Positions 36,311 to 47,900 of a DNA stretch of 64,000 nt are shown here, one piece after another; positions within the stretch are counted from its first letter, which is position 1, and each line of letters opens with the position of its first letter. Position numbers and translations under genes: made by a program. This DNA is from Xiphias gladius. Its lineage: Eukaryota; Chordata; Actinopteri; Istiophoriformes; Xiphiidae. The stretch is taken from the NCBI RefSeq assembly GCF_016859285.1, contig NC_053411.1, positions 18,782,722-18,846,721 of the forward strand, given 5' to 3'. A model generated the notes under the pieces. The model saw only the letters and a program-made list of their open reading frames with translations. It made no database searches and had not been told where the DNA came from.

Positions 36311-37290
36311 ACAGAGGCAGATTCATTGAAGTTGTTGTTGATGCATTTGTTAAGAAGCAGGTCCTGGGACAGTTTTGCCCTGAGTTTAGCCTCGCAGGCA
36401 GACCACCTATTGGTGGAGCCAGTCTGAGGCCAAAAAACAAAACAAAGCCCATATCAGGTCATTATTTTCGTTTCTTACGAATTCTACAAAATATCCTCAC
36501 TCAACAGGATGCAGCGATTTATCTTGGACTTTATTTTCATTTGCCTCCTCACCGGTTTGATTTTTTGGTCTTTACAATTAAATGAAATTTCCTTTCTACA
36601 GATTCCCAACAAGGTCGCCCTCATGTGTTAGTAATCACGCGCTTATTTATTTGTTGGTTTATTTAACTGGGACTGTGCACATTAATAAACATTGCTGTAG
36701 ATGCACCAGAGTTTGCCTAGGGCCTGTTTTTCATCTGTCGTCACCCTAGAAACAGAATATAAGAATGAAATGTTAAAATGACAGAGTTTTGAGACCATTG
36801 AAAAGCACGGAGAGCAGTAACAAAGAGAGAATATCAATGTTACGGGAAACCGTTACACCTCATCTACCGGGTTCTGTTTAAAACACGCGACCGAATAAAA
36901 CAAAATAAAGACATACGGAGCCATGAGTGGGGAATTTTACTGTTAATAGAAACATGGACTAAATGTAATGAGAGAGGAAGAGTAGTGTCAAGCTGCCACA
37001 AAGATAAAAAGGCAGAATTATTCAACGGCAGATGACAGATTAAAAGATGTTGGATGTTGAGTCAGGAGGAAAATGTCTCTGAATCCACGCAAATAACACT
37101 AACAACCGCAGAACTATCAAAGGGGACATATTAGACGGATGTTACTGATCAACAGGAGACATTCTGCAAAGGAGATCGATCTGAGTTCCGTACGGATCGG
37201 TGGTGAAACAAATTAACGAAACCAGAAACGGTGCCTGTGTCGCACTGGAGAGCCGCTTTCAGCACCGCGGACAGATCCGCAGTGCTGCAG
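36311..37290. other. Spacer between two tandem arrays
   Basis: Single-copy-looking AT-rich sequence upstream of egr4. I see no exon, RNA gene or clear regulatory motif. Confidence 0.5.
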
Positions 37291-37294
37291 AGAG

Positions 37295-38440
37295 CGAGAG
37301 AGACGGGGGGCGGGGGGGGAGACGGGGGGGGGGTAACAGAGAGAGGGGGGAGAGGGAGAGAGGGGGAGAGGGAGAGAGAGAGGGAGAGAGACTGGGGGGG
37401 AGAGAGACGGGGGGGAGAGGGAGAGACGGGGGATAATAGAGAGAGAGGGAGGAAAGACAGGGGGGGGGGAAAGACAGAGGGGGGGGGGGAGACTGGGGGG
37501 GGAGAGAGACGGGGGGATAACAGAGAGAGAGGGAGGAAAGACAGCGGGGGGGGAGAGAGGGAGAGAGACGGGGGGGATAACAGAGAGAGAGGGAGGAAAG
37601 ACAGAGGGGGGGGAGGGAGAGAGAGAGAGGGAGAGAGAGAGAGGGGGAGAGGGAGAGAGACAGGGGGGAGAGAGACTGGGGGGGGGGGGGATAACAGAGA
37701 GAGAGAGGGAGGAAAGACAGAGGGAGAGAGACTGGGGGGGGAGAGAGGGAGAGAGACGGGGGGGATAACAGAGAGAGAGGGAGGAAAGACAGAGGGGGGG
37801 GGAGAGAGGGGGAGAGAGAGGGAGAGAGAGGAGAGAGACGGGGGGGAGAGAGGGAGAGAGAGAGGGAGGAAAGACAGAGGGGGGGAGGGAGAGAGACGGG
37901 GGGATAACAGAGAGAGGGAGAGAGAGAGAGGGAGAGAGACTGGGGGGGAGAGAGGGAGAGAGACGGGGGGGGAGAGAGACGGGGGGGTAACAGAGAGAGG
38001 GGGGAGAGGGAGAGAGAGGAGAGAGAGACTGGGGGGAGAGGAGAGAGACGGGGGGATAACAGAGAGAGAGAGAGAGGGAGAAAGACAGAGGGGGGGGAGA
38101 GACGGGGGGGATAACAGAGAGAGGGAGAGAGAGACGGGGGGGAGAGAGAGAGGGGGGGGGAGAGAGAGAGGGGGGAGAGGGAGAGAGACGGGGGGATAAC
38201 AGAGAGAGGGAGAGAGAAAGACAGAGGGGGGGGAGAGAGAGAGAGAGGGAGAGAGACTGGGGGGGAGAGAGGGAGAGAGACAGGGGGGAGAGAGGGAGAG
38301 AGACGGGGGGGATAAAAGAGAGAGAGGGGGGGGGAGACAGAGGGAGAGAGACGGGGGGGTTAACAGAGAGAGAGGGGGGGGGGCGTGGGGGAGAGGGGGG
38401 CAGACAGAGAGGGGGGCAGACAGAGAGGGAAAACGGGGGG
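37295..38440. repeat. Polypurine GA/G array (about 1.1 kb)
   Basis: The plus strand is almost entirely purine: GAGAGAGACGGGGGG, (G)AGATAACAGAGAGAGAGGGA and GGAAAGACAGAGGGGGG modules in irregular tandem, with many runs of six or more G. The long Pro/Ser/Leu frame on the minus strand (445 codons) and the Arg/Glu/Gly frame on the plus strand are composition artefacts. Confidence 0.95.
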
Positions 38441-38799
38441 GGGGCTTATCACATATTACTGCCCCACGTATGACATTCCTGCACATCGCCGTTCATCCGC
38501 CGTGATGTCGCCATGGTAACGGGCAGGTTCACCTTGAATTTTAATTTTAATTACCATCGTTGCTTTTGACACGAAATCCTCGGTGAAAACATCAGCAATC
38601 AATCGGTCGCGATCAATAGAGAGTTCAAAGTTTAAGTTGTATTTTAAGTCGTCACTGGAGCTTTTTTTGGGGAGCGAGGAACAAAAGTGTGTTGTTTACT
38701 AAGAAATGCTCTTCAAATCAACTGAAATGTGTTTTCAAGCGTTTGATCGCACACACGCACAACTTCCTTGTTTCAGACTCGTGCACTTAGGGGAAGTGT

Positions 38800-38990
38800 G
38801 GAGGTACTTGTACTCTACTTGAGTATTTCCATTTTATTCTACTGTATCCTTGCCCTTCACCCAGAGATGGAGGAAGTACTCAGGTCCTTCACTTAAGTAA
38901 AAGTACCGAGGCCACAATGTAAAAATACTCCAAGTCCTGCTTTTTAAATCCTACTTAAGTGAAAAGTAAAGAATTATTAGCGGCTAAACA
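38800..38990. repeat. ACTTAAGTAAAAGTA-type dispersed repeat
   Basis: Contains GATGGAGGAAGTACTCAGGTCC and CACTTAAGTAAAAGTACCG-type blocks, shared with copies near 4641, 7190, 27960 and 29280. It directly precedes the inverted-pair repeat at 39007. Confidence 0.6.
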
Positions 38991-39006
38991 TACCTAGGGT
39001 ATAGAT

Positions 39007-39262
39007 GGCGCTAGAGGAAAGGTCAGAGGATCGGCAAAGTTATTAGAGTTTGTCCTGGGGGGAACGTGAAATTCCGTCCCAATAATCGTTAAGATATTTA
39101 ACAAAAAAGGTCAACCTCATGGTGGCGCTATAAGAGAAGCCGGCGGCTCACTAGCGTCATTAGGATTCATCCTCTGGGGACCACGACTGACTGTGGAAAA
39201 TTTCAAACGACGATCCATCCAATAGTTGTTGAGGTATTTAGGTCAGGACCAAAGCTGTGGAC
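39007..39262 (+). repeat. About 260-bp dispersed repeat, inverted partner of 28496-28760
   Basis: Begins TGGCGCTAGAGGAAAGGTCA and ends GGTCAGGACCAAAGCTGTGG. It is near-identical, in opposite orientation, to the copy on the other side of egr4. Confidence 0.85.
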
Positions 39263-39845
39263 GGACGGACGCTGCCACCCTGAAAGAAGACTGAAAACTA
39301 AAACGACCACAGATGACGTCCCTTTTCAAACTGGGTGTCTCGCCCCTCTATGGTGAGGGTGGGGCCCCGGGGGCCAAACGTCTCAAACACCAGCTCCGCC
39401 GGGGTTCAGCTGCTGCTTACGTCTGTGTTTGCGTCCAGGCTGACAGAAATAGCGCCGGACCTGTTCCGTCCCAGACCAATCATCGCAACGCGTGACCAAC
39501 CAGGGGACGGGGCCGTGAATTCCACCCTCGGTCAACCGCAATGGATGACGATGCAGAGAAAAGAGAGACCCCTTTCTCACACGTGGAAGTGTGAAAAGAC
39601 TAAATCTAGAAGCAAAGACGATGGAAGTATACATATTTGTATGCGTGTGTGTGTGTGGGGGAGGCAAGAGAGACTGTTGCCATGGTGCCGTGCCACCTTC
39701 TGTTCCCTCCACCTGTTACAGAGACCAAACGCTCTCACTGTAATTGAGCCACATTAGTGTGTTCAGGGCCTCGTGGCGTCAGAAGCTCTCCGGCCTTCGT
39801 TTTTCTGTCATCTGCGGCCGCTGACTCACACTTTGTGTCCGTCAG

Positions 39846-39999
39846 ACGAGTCCGTCGATCCGTCGTCAGAGGAGCACTCCGCTGGTTTAGCGCCGGCCCT
39901 CATCCAAGAACCGGCCGTGCGGACAGATTCGTCCGCCAACGAACGCTTTAAGAGAATCTGGGAGAATTTGTGGCAGTCGTTGAAAAGCAAAAGCAGCAG
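39846..39999 (+). other. Possible orphan coding exon, gene not recognised
   Basis: Open for 154 nt between an acceptor-like GTCAG at 39845 and a donor GTGCGT at 40000. It encodes a hydrophilic segment ending NERFKRIWENLWQSLKSKSS. A downstream acceptor (CCCCAG, ending about 40128) would add a short tail and an immediate stop. The sequence is GC-rich and not repetitive, and lies between egr4 and cyp17a2. I do not recognise the protein and could not build upstream exons with confidence. It may be a relic or chance. Confidence 0.25.
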
Positions 40000-40140
40000 G
40001 TGCGTACATTCGGCGTAGCTTCATTAGCTGGCGTAGCGCAGACGTGCTAGTTAACGGTTGACGTGCTGTGCTCTCCGCCGTCTGACCGGACTCACTTTGA
40101 TATTTACCGCCGCTACGCGTGCCCCAGGTACAACGTTTGA

Positions 40141-41534
40141 CCACGACCAGCACGAAATCCACAGAGCCAGCCCCAAAGTGACCAAGATCGGAAACGACCG
40201 CACGAGAGAATATGGCGCACAGCCGTGTAGTTGTCGGACCGCGGTCGAAGATGGCCGACGCTACGCTGCGATTGGCCAGTCTGCCTTCCAGGGCCGGGAC
40301 TTGGTGAAGTTCCACCTTTAGCAGCTCGATCTGAAGGAATTTGAATATGACACCAAAATGGATTTAGTTAAAAAAATATCCAGAAAACGGAATATTCTGT
40401 TCGCCATGTCACCATCGTCACGGCTGCCGATGTTCCCCGAGGTTTCTTAGGTGTCGGTATTTCTAATTGGCAGATTTGGTCACAGCAGTGGTCGCCGGTT
40501 AAAGCGCCCCCCGTCTTCCTGCAGGTCTCTGTCCCGGGTCATCCTCTGTTATAACACCTGACAGTCCAACACCACCTGCTGCGGGCTGGAATATTCTCCA
40601 GCCCCCCCCCCCAGAGGTCCAGAGGTTTTCCAGCCTCTGGACCAGCCCCTGTTCGATTCTGCTGTTATTATTCTGCTGGGTGGTCTGGACCACTGACTCG
40701 TCTCTTGTTGTCTGCTGATTTCTGACGGCAGGCAGGAGGCTCCTCGGTGTCTGATTCTTCTTCTGAGCTCTTCTGTGACATTGTGGTGAATGAAAATGAG
40801 AGGGATTTAGTACAAGACTAGGAAAACGTTCCGGCAAGCAGCCCGATATCAGACTCGTGCTTTAACCGTTTTAGAACAAAAGCATCAAAAATCGATGCAG
40901 CAGAACCGGACGTTTCGTCGTCTTCTTTGTCAAAACCTGACGCTGAGATTAAAGCTCGGTGACAAAACACGACACGTCACAGTAAACTGAAGATCTCTGG
41001 CCTTTGGAGCATCTGCTGCAACATCAAAATGCTGTTTAAACATTATTGCTTCTCTACTGATGATTCAGAAATACGACACACAGTTTGTAAATAAGAATAT
41101 GGCAAGATTCTCAAACCCTGATGGGACACAGGTAACACTAAGTCTCCCTGTCTATCGTGTACAGCCACCGCCTAGTGTAGACCCAGGACGGGTCTGTCTT
41201 GTCTTTTATCTTTAGACTTTGGTCCATTTGGTTAATTTATATAATGCAGCCTTTCAATCTCACTGTTTGTCATTTTCCTGCCTCATTGCTTCTGCGGTTC
41301 ATGGGAAGTGGCCGCTGCAACACTCTAACAGTCGGTGACGAGCAGCCTGATAACATCAAGGTCGGCCGACCGAGATAAACACACACACACACACACAAAC
41401 GGCCAGGGTGAGTCTCAAATACACAAACACACTAGTAATAGTAACAACAACACTCACACGGCCCGTCCAAGGTTTCTCTGTGAGATTAAAACCAGGACTC
41501 TGCAGCCTCTCCTCATTTGCTTCCCCTCGCAGCC
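40141..41534. other. Upstream region of cyp17a2
   Basis: No exon is recognised. It includes a mixed-composition stretch with a C/G run near 40605, a short CA microsatellite (about 41378-41397) and the SF-1-type site close to the cyp17a2 start. Confidence 0.45.
41356..41364 (+). promoter_or_regulatory. cyp17a2: SF-1 (NR5A1) consensus site upstream of cyp17a2
   Basis: TCAAGGTCG fits YCAAGGYCR exactly, about 170 bp upstream of the start codon. NR5A1 control of steroidogenic P450 genes is well established. Occupancy here is inferred. Confidence 0.5.
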
Positions 41535-44500
41535 ATGTGCACCCGTCTCCTCTCATCTCTTCTTTCCTGCATCTCCCTCCCTCCGTCCGTCCTCCTCGTC
41601 CTCTGCGTTATCGCGGCAGCCGTCTTGGTCCTGATCACTCTTCGGACAGCGCCTGAGGCCAATCCTCCGTCCTCTCCTCCCCAAACTCGGGGCTCCATCC
41701 CCTGCCTGCCGTGGCTCCCCGTCCTGGGCAGCCTCCCCTGGCTGGGAGGAGGCCTCCCCCCTCACCTCCTCTTCTCCGGGCTGTCCCGCAGGTGAGAACA
41801 CGAAGCCTCCTCCGGAGAAGGAGTGGGTCTGAGGGTTTCGGTTTCCTGATCCTGGAGGTGAGGTGAGCAGACTGGAAGCTCTGGACTGAAAGAGTCCACG
41901 TGCTTAGAAGAACCTCTTGTTCTTGCGTTTCAGGTACGGGTCTCTGTTCGCCCTCTACCTCGGCCCTCACTACACCGTGGTGGTGAACAACCACCAACAC
42001 GCCAGGGAGGTCCTGCTGCAGAGAGGGAAAGACTTCGCCGGACGGCCGAGCATGGTGAGACGTGCAGATGCGGCGGCGGCGGCCGTTAGTCGATCGATCG
42101 ACGGCAGATGAATCTGCAACGAAGGTCATGTGCTGCTTTCTTTACGAAGGGAATTTCCTCTTGTGGGAGGATAAAGATCTGGACCCAACTGGTAGAACTG
42201 GCACTGGCGTACAGATAAACGACCGAGTTCCGTGACTCGTCGGATGAAGCGACTCTTTTGCAGCCACGTGACAGAAATCACTGAGTTTTCAAATTAATTT
42301 CCTGTTTCCTAAAGCAGCACCTTCCTTTTTCACGTGTCCTCCGCAGGTGACCACCAACCTGTTGACCAGAGGAGGTAAAGACATCGCGTTCGCAGACTAC
42401 TCTCCTCTCTGGAAGTCGCACCGCCGCCTCATCCAAAACTCCTTCACCCTGTTTGGAGAAGGAACGAGTCGGCTGCAGGATATGGGTACTCCGCTCCCCC
42501 ATCCATCCATCGTTTTTTTAGTTTGGTGGGAAACGGCCCAGAGAGCAACGCCGATGGGAGTCAGACACAAACAACCACAATGCAACGAAAAGTCATGTGT
42601 AACGTTTACTATTTCAGTTAATGAGTCACAGATTGATTGTACATCACTGAAAACTCGTGCATATTAAATCCCAGAATATTTTCCAGTTTTTACACTTCAC
42701 CGTCAAATATTAATCCTGAGAAAATTCCCTGTCAGGTCTGCGTTGCGCTGATCCGCCGTTCTCATTTGCTGATTAAAAGCGGAGAAAATTGCACGACACC
42801 AAATTCAGAGCAGCTTTAACCGGCGCTGAGCGGCCGACCCGGCGTTTCCAGATGCGTCCTGTTCCTGCAGCAGCTTCACAGGCGAAACGATTTGTGTTCT
42901 CCCTCCGCAGTTCTGTCCTCTGTGGACGACCTGTGTGCGGAGTTGTTGTCCGGTGGGCGGCACGGCTTCGACCCGTCTCCCGCGATGACCAGGGCCGTCA
43001 CCAACGTCGTGTGCATGCTGGTGTTCGGCGCCACCTATCGCCACGGTGACGCGGAGCTGCAGGAGGTGATGGGATACAACGACGGCATCGTGCAAACGAT
43101 CGCCAGGGGGGCACTGGTGGACATTTACCCCTGGATGAAGGTGAACTCACCTAAACTCAATTCTAACCTTGACCCTAAAAAATAGAGGAGGTGAGGGCGG
43201 GTAAAAAAAAAAAAAAGAAAAATGTTTCCAAAAAATATTCTCACTTTCCAGAAACGTCCTCATTTTACAAAGATTCCGACATTTTCCCTAAATGTCCTCG
43301 CTTTTTCAATATGCCCTCGCTGTGAAGGTCAGTAGATTAACTGGTCCTGACGAAGGCAGAAGTGCAGAGCGCGCGCCCGCTGACAATCTCCGTCTGTCCC
43401 TCAGGTCTTTCCCAACAAGTCTCTCAGTAAACTGAAGGACTGTATCAGCGTCAGAGACCGACTGCTGACTCGCAAACTGGAGGAGCACAAGGTAACGCAC
43501 GAACGCACAGAAGGCTTCGAATGCTCGTCCACACTGAAGGCGCGCACACACACACACACACACACACACTTTATTATCCTGTGAGCACAGGATTGAACAA
43601 ACATCCGTGGGGACTCGGAGGAAGTTTCTCTTCTTCTGTCACAATTGTTTTTGAAGCGAGCGAAGACATTTGTAAATCACAGCAGTTGTGTACATTTTGA
43701 AGTTTGACCTGAAATCAAAGCAGGGACTCGTGTCTATAAAAGCTCCAAACCACTAAGATGAACCCGTCAGCTAAATCTGCACCACCTCTGGGACCCATTT
43801 CCAGGCATCGATGAGTGACGGTGACCCCCGTGACCTTCTGGATGCCTTGCTAAAGGGCCAGACAGGCAGGTCGTCCGGATCGGGGGACGAGGGGATAACA
43901 GACGACCACGTCCTGATGACCGCGGCTGAGGCTTTTGGAGCCGGAGTGGAGACGACGTCCACCACACTGCTCTGGATCCTGGCCTACCTGCTGCACCACC
44001 CGGAGGTAAAAACACCTCCAATACCGCTGGTACTGGAGGTGTGGAATTTCTACCAACCAAAACTGTCTTCTGCAGGTATGTTTTAATCGGGGTCGTCGAA
44101 TATTCAGGCCAGAACGGTGTAAGATGCCGATTTGGCATTTATGAGGTTGTTTTCCCAAATATGACCATTTCATAATTACAAGGAAACATCCTCATGACTG
44201 AGATACAGCTGATTAATAATAATGAATTATCATAACTCCAAGACGTCTCATGATTTTTTTTCAGTGATTTCAATGCACTTCTGTAGTTCTTGAGTGTAAA
44301 CACGGTGAACCCTCCAGGTCCAGGATCGCGTGCAGAAGGAGCTGGATGAGCAAATTGGCGGCGAGCGAGCGGTGTGCATGTCGGACCGCGGCCGGCTGCC
44401 GTACCTGGACTGTGTCATCAACGAGGGCATGAGGATCCGACCGGTCTCTCCCATACTGATCCCACACATGGCCAAGACCCACAGCAGGTAGAACCGAAGC

Positions 44501-46288
44501 GATCAGCCGATTAACAGATTCACAGTCGATTCACTTCAAAAATTCACTGGCAAGTATTTTGATCATCAACTCGTCCGAACGTTTCCTGGTTCCGGCTTCT
44601 CAGACATAAGGGTCTTATGCTTTTGTTGCAGCCAGAGCCTCAGTGGGATGCCGGGTCGTGGTTTAACGTGTGGTGATTTTATTTCTGTTCTTTACAACAA
44701 AAACGAGGGATGGTCCGCCGGCACTGGGTCTGATGACAGATTGAGATTTAGTGAAAATACAGACGTCAGATGAAAAAGGCTCAGCGGCATCTGTGCTGCC
44801 TACAGTCCGATCTCCTCTGACAACGTGTTATTCCTCATTTATCAAAAGTGTTTGAACTTTTTCAGTTATTTGCTCGTTTGCTTCTCTTTGTCGAAGGGAT
44901 GAGAACCGATGGCAAGGTGGTCGTTGACCTCACTTCTAAAATGACTGGAAAAACACAAAGATCCCTCAGAGCTGACACTGAACGAGTCCTAAAAAGGCTG
45001 ATAAGATTATCAGCGACCCCACACGCCTAACGGCCCTGACGACTTCAGGCTAATCGTCGGCCTGCATGTAAAGCAAATACAAGTCTGGTTTTGTTTTGGA
45101 ACCCAGCAGACTTACACATAACATGTGCGTTTCATGGTGCTGGATATTGTTGGCAGCTCTGGACCGGCCACTGTTATAAGTCCTGGATGCTGCAGCTCCT
45201 CCTGACGGTTGGTTGGTTGTTTTTATGGCTGTAAATGAGCCGCACCTTTGTTTGTGGCTCAACTGTCTTTAATTTGGACAAAAAAATAAAGTGTTTTGAA
45301 TTAAATTTGAATCGAACTGCATTGAATCAATGCTGCATAGAATACAAAACTTTGAACACAGCAGCCATCAGTACATTTCTAGTATAAACATTGCTCACAT
45401 ATAAAGAAATAAGAATGCACCTGTAAATTAACCTGTTAGCGCAATTAAATTGAATTATACTAAAAAAATGAATAAATTAATTGTGGGGTCCCTTATAAAC
45501 CATATTTAACAGTTAACAGGAGGAAATAAAAAAAGACTAAACGCAAGCAACCTTCTTGAGTATCAGTTAATCTCTCTTGCCATGTATGATCAAAAACTGA
45601 ATATCTTTGGGTTTTGGGGCTGTTGGTTGGATAAAACATACAATTTGAAGTCTTCACCTTCGGCTCTGGGAAATTATAATGTTTGGTTTTCAGTGACAGA
45701 TAAAAATCATTAATTGACTAAATGAGAAAATAACTACCAGACTTATCAGTAATGAAAATAATCAGTTGTTGGATCAATATTAAATACACTAATACTCGAT
45801 CTGGAACTCGTCTCTCTCTCTCTCGTAGCGTGGGAGGTCACTTTGTCAGTCGCGGGACTCGAGTTTTGGTCAACATGTGGTCAATTCACCACAACCCCAA
45901 AGACTGGGACAAACCTGACCTTTTCAACCCAGGTAAAACACACACGAACACGAACGTTTGCGTTTACCAGCTTTCAAAAGAGCAGCCAAACAAACCACCT
46001 TCGTCTTTTCCCGCCTTTCCAGATCGTTTCCTTGACGACCGGGGTCAGCGGGTCACACCCTCCTGCTTCCTTCCGTTCGGGGCGGGACCTCGGGTCTGCG
46101 TCGGCGAATCACTGGCCAGGCTGGAGCTCTTTCTCTTCTTGTCCTCTCTGCTCCAGCGATTGAGGTTCAGTCTGCCAAACGGGGCTCCCCCGCCCAACCT
46201 GCAGGGGCGGCTGGGTGTCGTCCTGCAGCCGTTACCTTACGAGGTCGTCGTCACTCCGAGGGCAGGGTGGGAGCGTGGAGCAAAATAA
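41535..46288 (+). CDS. cyp17a2: Cytochrome P450 17A2 (steroid 17-alpha-hydroxylase)
   Basis: Nine exons with agreeing phases: 41535-41791, 41934-42054, 42347-42485, 42911-43140, 43405-43491, 43805-44005, 44318-44487, 45829-45932 and 46023-46288, giving 524 aa. The N-terminal anchor is hydrophobic (about residues 15-40). It is followed by a proline-rich hinge, the I-helix [10 protein letters not shown], the ExxR motif EGMR, PDRF, and the haem ligand loop [11 protein letters not shown] (Cys about 462). [19 protein letters not shown] and the short segment before the I-helix point to CYP17A2 rather than CYP17A1. The enzyme is an ER-membrane monooxygenase that 17-hydroxylates pregnenolone and progesterone. 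Fish CYP17A2 is reported to have little 17,20-lyase activity, steering flux to cortisol and maturation-inducing progestins. The intron after LSRR in the N-terminal part is extra relative to the eight-exon human CYP17A1. It is complete, with no disrupted key residue. Confidence 0.96.
43546..43569. repeat. (CA)n microsatellite in cyp17a2 intron 5
   Basis: About 12 CA dinucleotides between exons 5 and 6. Confidence 0.85.
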
Positions 46289-46401
46289 AAAGGAGGGGGT
46301 AACAGCGAAGCGAAATGGCAGGAGAAAGAAAAAGTAACTCTAAAAGTTTTTGTTGTGTCATTAAAATTTTATGGAAGTGAACGTTAAAATCCTCCTGTGA
46401 C

Positions 46402-46407
46402 AATAAA
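46402..46407 (+). terminator. cyp17a2: Poly(A) signal AATAAA of cyp17a2
   Basis: The hexamer lies about 115 bp after the stop codon, giving a short 3'UTR. Confidence 0.65.
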
Positions 46408-46745
46408 GTGAAAGAAATCAAAAATGGAGATTTTGTCCTCATCTCCTTGCTTCAGTGTTGCCAGATTGGTTGGTTTTTTTCACCATAAAAATAGTTTTGA
46501 ATGGATTGAGATAATTCGGTCTTCATTTTGGACCGTTTGGGCGGTTTCCACCTGCGAAAGGTTCATTCAAGCATTCAACACGATATGATATGGTTGAGAC
46601 CGACAGGGTGCAGAGCTCAGTCGTAGCAGCTCGACACATCACGACCGACAAAACCACGTCATTCCTTTTTATTACAACTGAGTTGAAAGCAGTTTCCATC
46701 TGTTCATATGACTGAAAACTTAATGTTTAATATAAGATTACTGAG

Positions 46746-46747
<2 letters not shown>

Positions 46748-46799
<52 letters not shown>

Positions 46800-46800
46800 A
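46748..46800. repeat. (TA)n followed by T-run
   Basis: About 18 TA dinucleotides, then about 15 T, about 340 bp beyond the cyp17a2 poly(A) signal. Confidence 0.9.
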
Positions 46801-47812
46801 ATTCCTTTTTGTCAGTCCAATCCTAATATGCAGGGAGTTTTCCAAAACAATGAACAGAAAGTGGTTAATGACACTTAAAATACTCCAAAGAATGCCATAA
46901 AACCATTACACTTGAATGTTACACTAGAGTCCCGACATCAAACGCTGCTACTTAGCACAAGTCTTTGCCTACATGGGTAGTTCCAAAGGAGCCTCATTTT
47001 TCAGTCACTCCCTAAAGTCAAGGTAAAGTATCTCATTTTGTCAAAGACAGACAAAAGTTACCTAAATTGCTTGAATAAAATTTGTTATTAAGTGTAAAGA
47101 TCTGATACAAAGAGTTAGTTAGCAGTGCTAATATATGTAGGCTAACATGAAATTAGCTCTGCAGGTTTCAGTAGCTTTTGAGCACATTGATGAAATAAAA
47201 TTCTATTTAACACAACCATTTTTTTGCACAAGACAATAATCACAAAATCACAAACACACTGTAAATCTTAACTACTTGATCAGGTTAAAAAAACAAAAGC
47301 TAGTGCTAATCTAATCTGTGGCTGCACACCTTTGCAGCTTCAAGCTAATGCTGTGCTTATTTAATTTCAAAAACTGTGAATCAAGTTTAATTAAACTGAG
47401 CTTCAACACTTTAGGCCGTTTAATGAATCAACGAGGATGTTTTGGTTTTTCTCTGAAATGATTATTCGAATTAAACGTTTCTAAATATAATTTTGACAAA
47501 AATGTCGGAAAACATCTTGCAATGTTAAGGAAAGTGATAAAAAAAACTCCTGAAAAATTTGTTGGGTCCCTCCCTGGCCCATGCCCAATCCCTCTACCAC
47601 GTTTGTTGCAGTCCGGTTCAGTACTTTTTACCTAATCCTGCTGACAAATAAACAGACAGACACACAGGTGAAAACATAACCTCCGTAGCGAAGGTAATTA
47701 AAATTGAATTATGACTGTTTTGACAGACAGCTCGAGTGCAGCCCAGGTGGAATGTAAGTTGACATTATTATTGTGTTTTAATCAATAAATAATGGTTTTG
47801 TTTTCATAATCA

Positions 47813-47900
47813 GTGCTGCTGGATACATGTGGTTCTGCTGGGTGCATGTGGTTCTGCTGGATGCATGTGGTTCTGCTGGGTGCATGTGGTTCTGCTGGAT
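47813..47900. repeat. 20-bp tandem repeat, about 4-5 units
   Basis: The unit GGTTCTGCTGGATGCATGT and variants repeat in tandem. It produces a short Cys/Trp-rich frame of no evident meaning. Confidence 0.85.

Noticed and set aside
35631..36452. 273-codon His/Pro/Ser repeat frame (-)
   Set aside because: The 48-bp minisatellite has a period divisible by three, so a stop-free unit stays open. The opposite strand also has a long frame.
37149..38486. 445-codon Pro/Ser/Leu frame (-) and 322-codon Arg/Glu/Gly frame (+)
   Set aside because: Both lie in the polypurine array, where stop codons are rare by composition. The protein is low complexity on both strands.
39383..39712. Minus frame antisense to 39.3-39.7 kb
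   Set aside because: It has no splice or homology support and contains a CA-derived His/Thr run.
44848..45300. Possible LINE fragment in cyp17a2 intron 7
   Set aside because: A few words resemble retroelement ends, but the frame is short and broken, so it is not listed as a feature.
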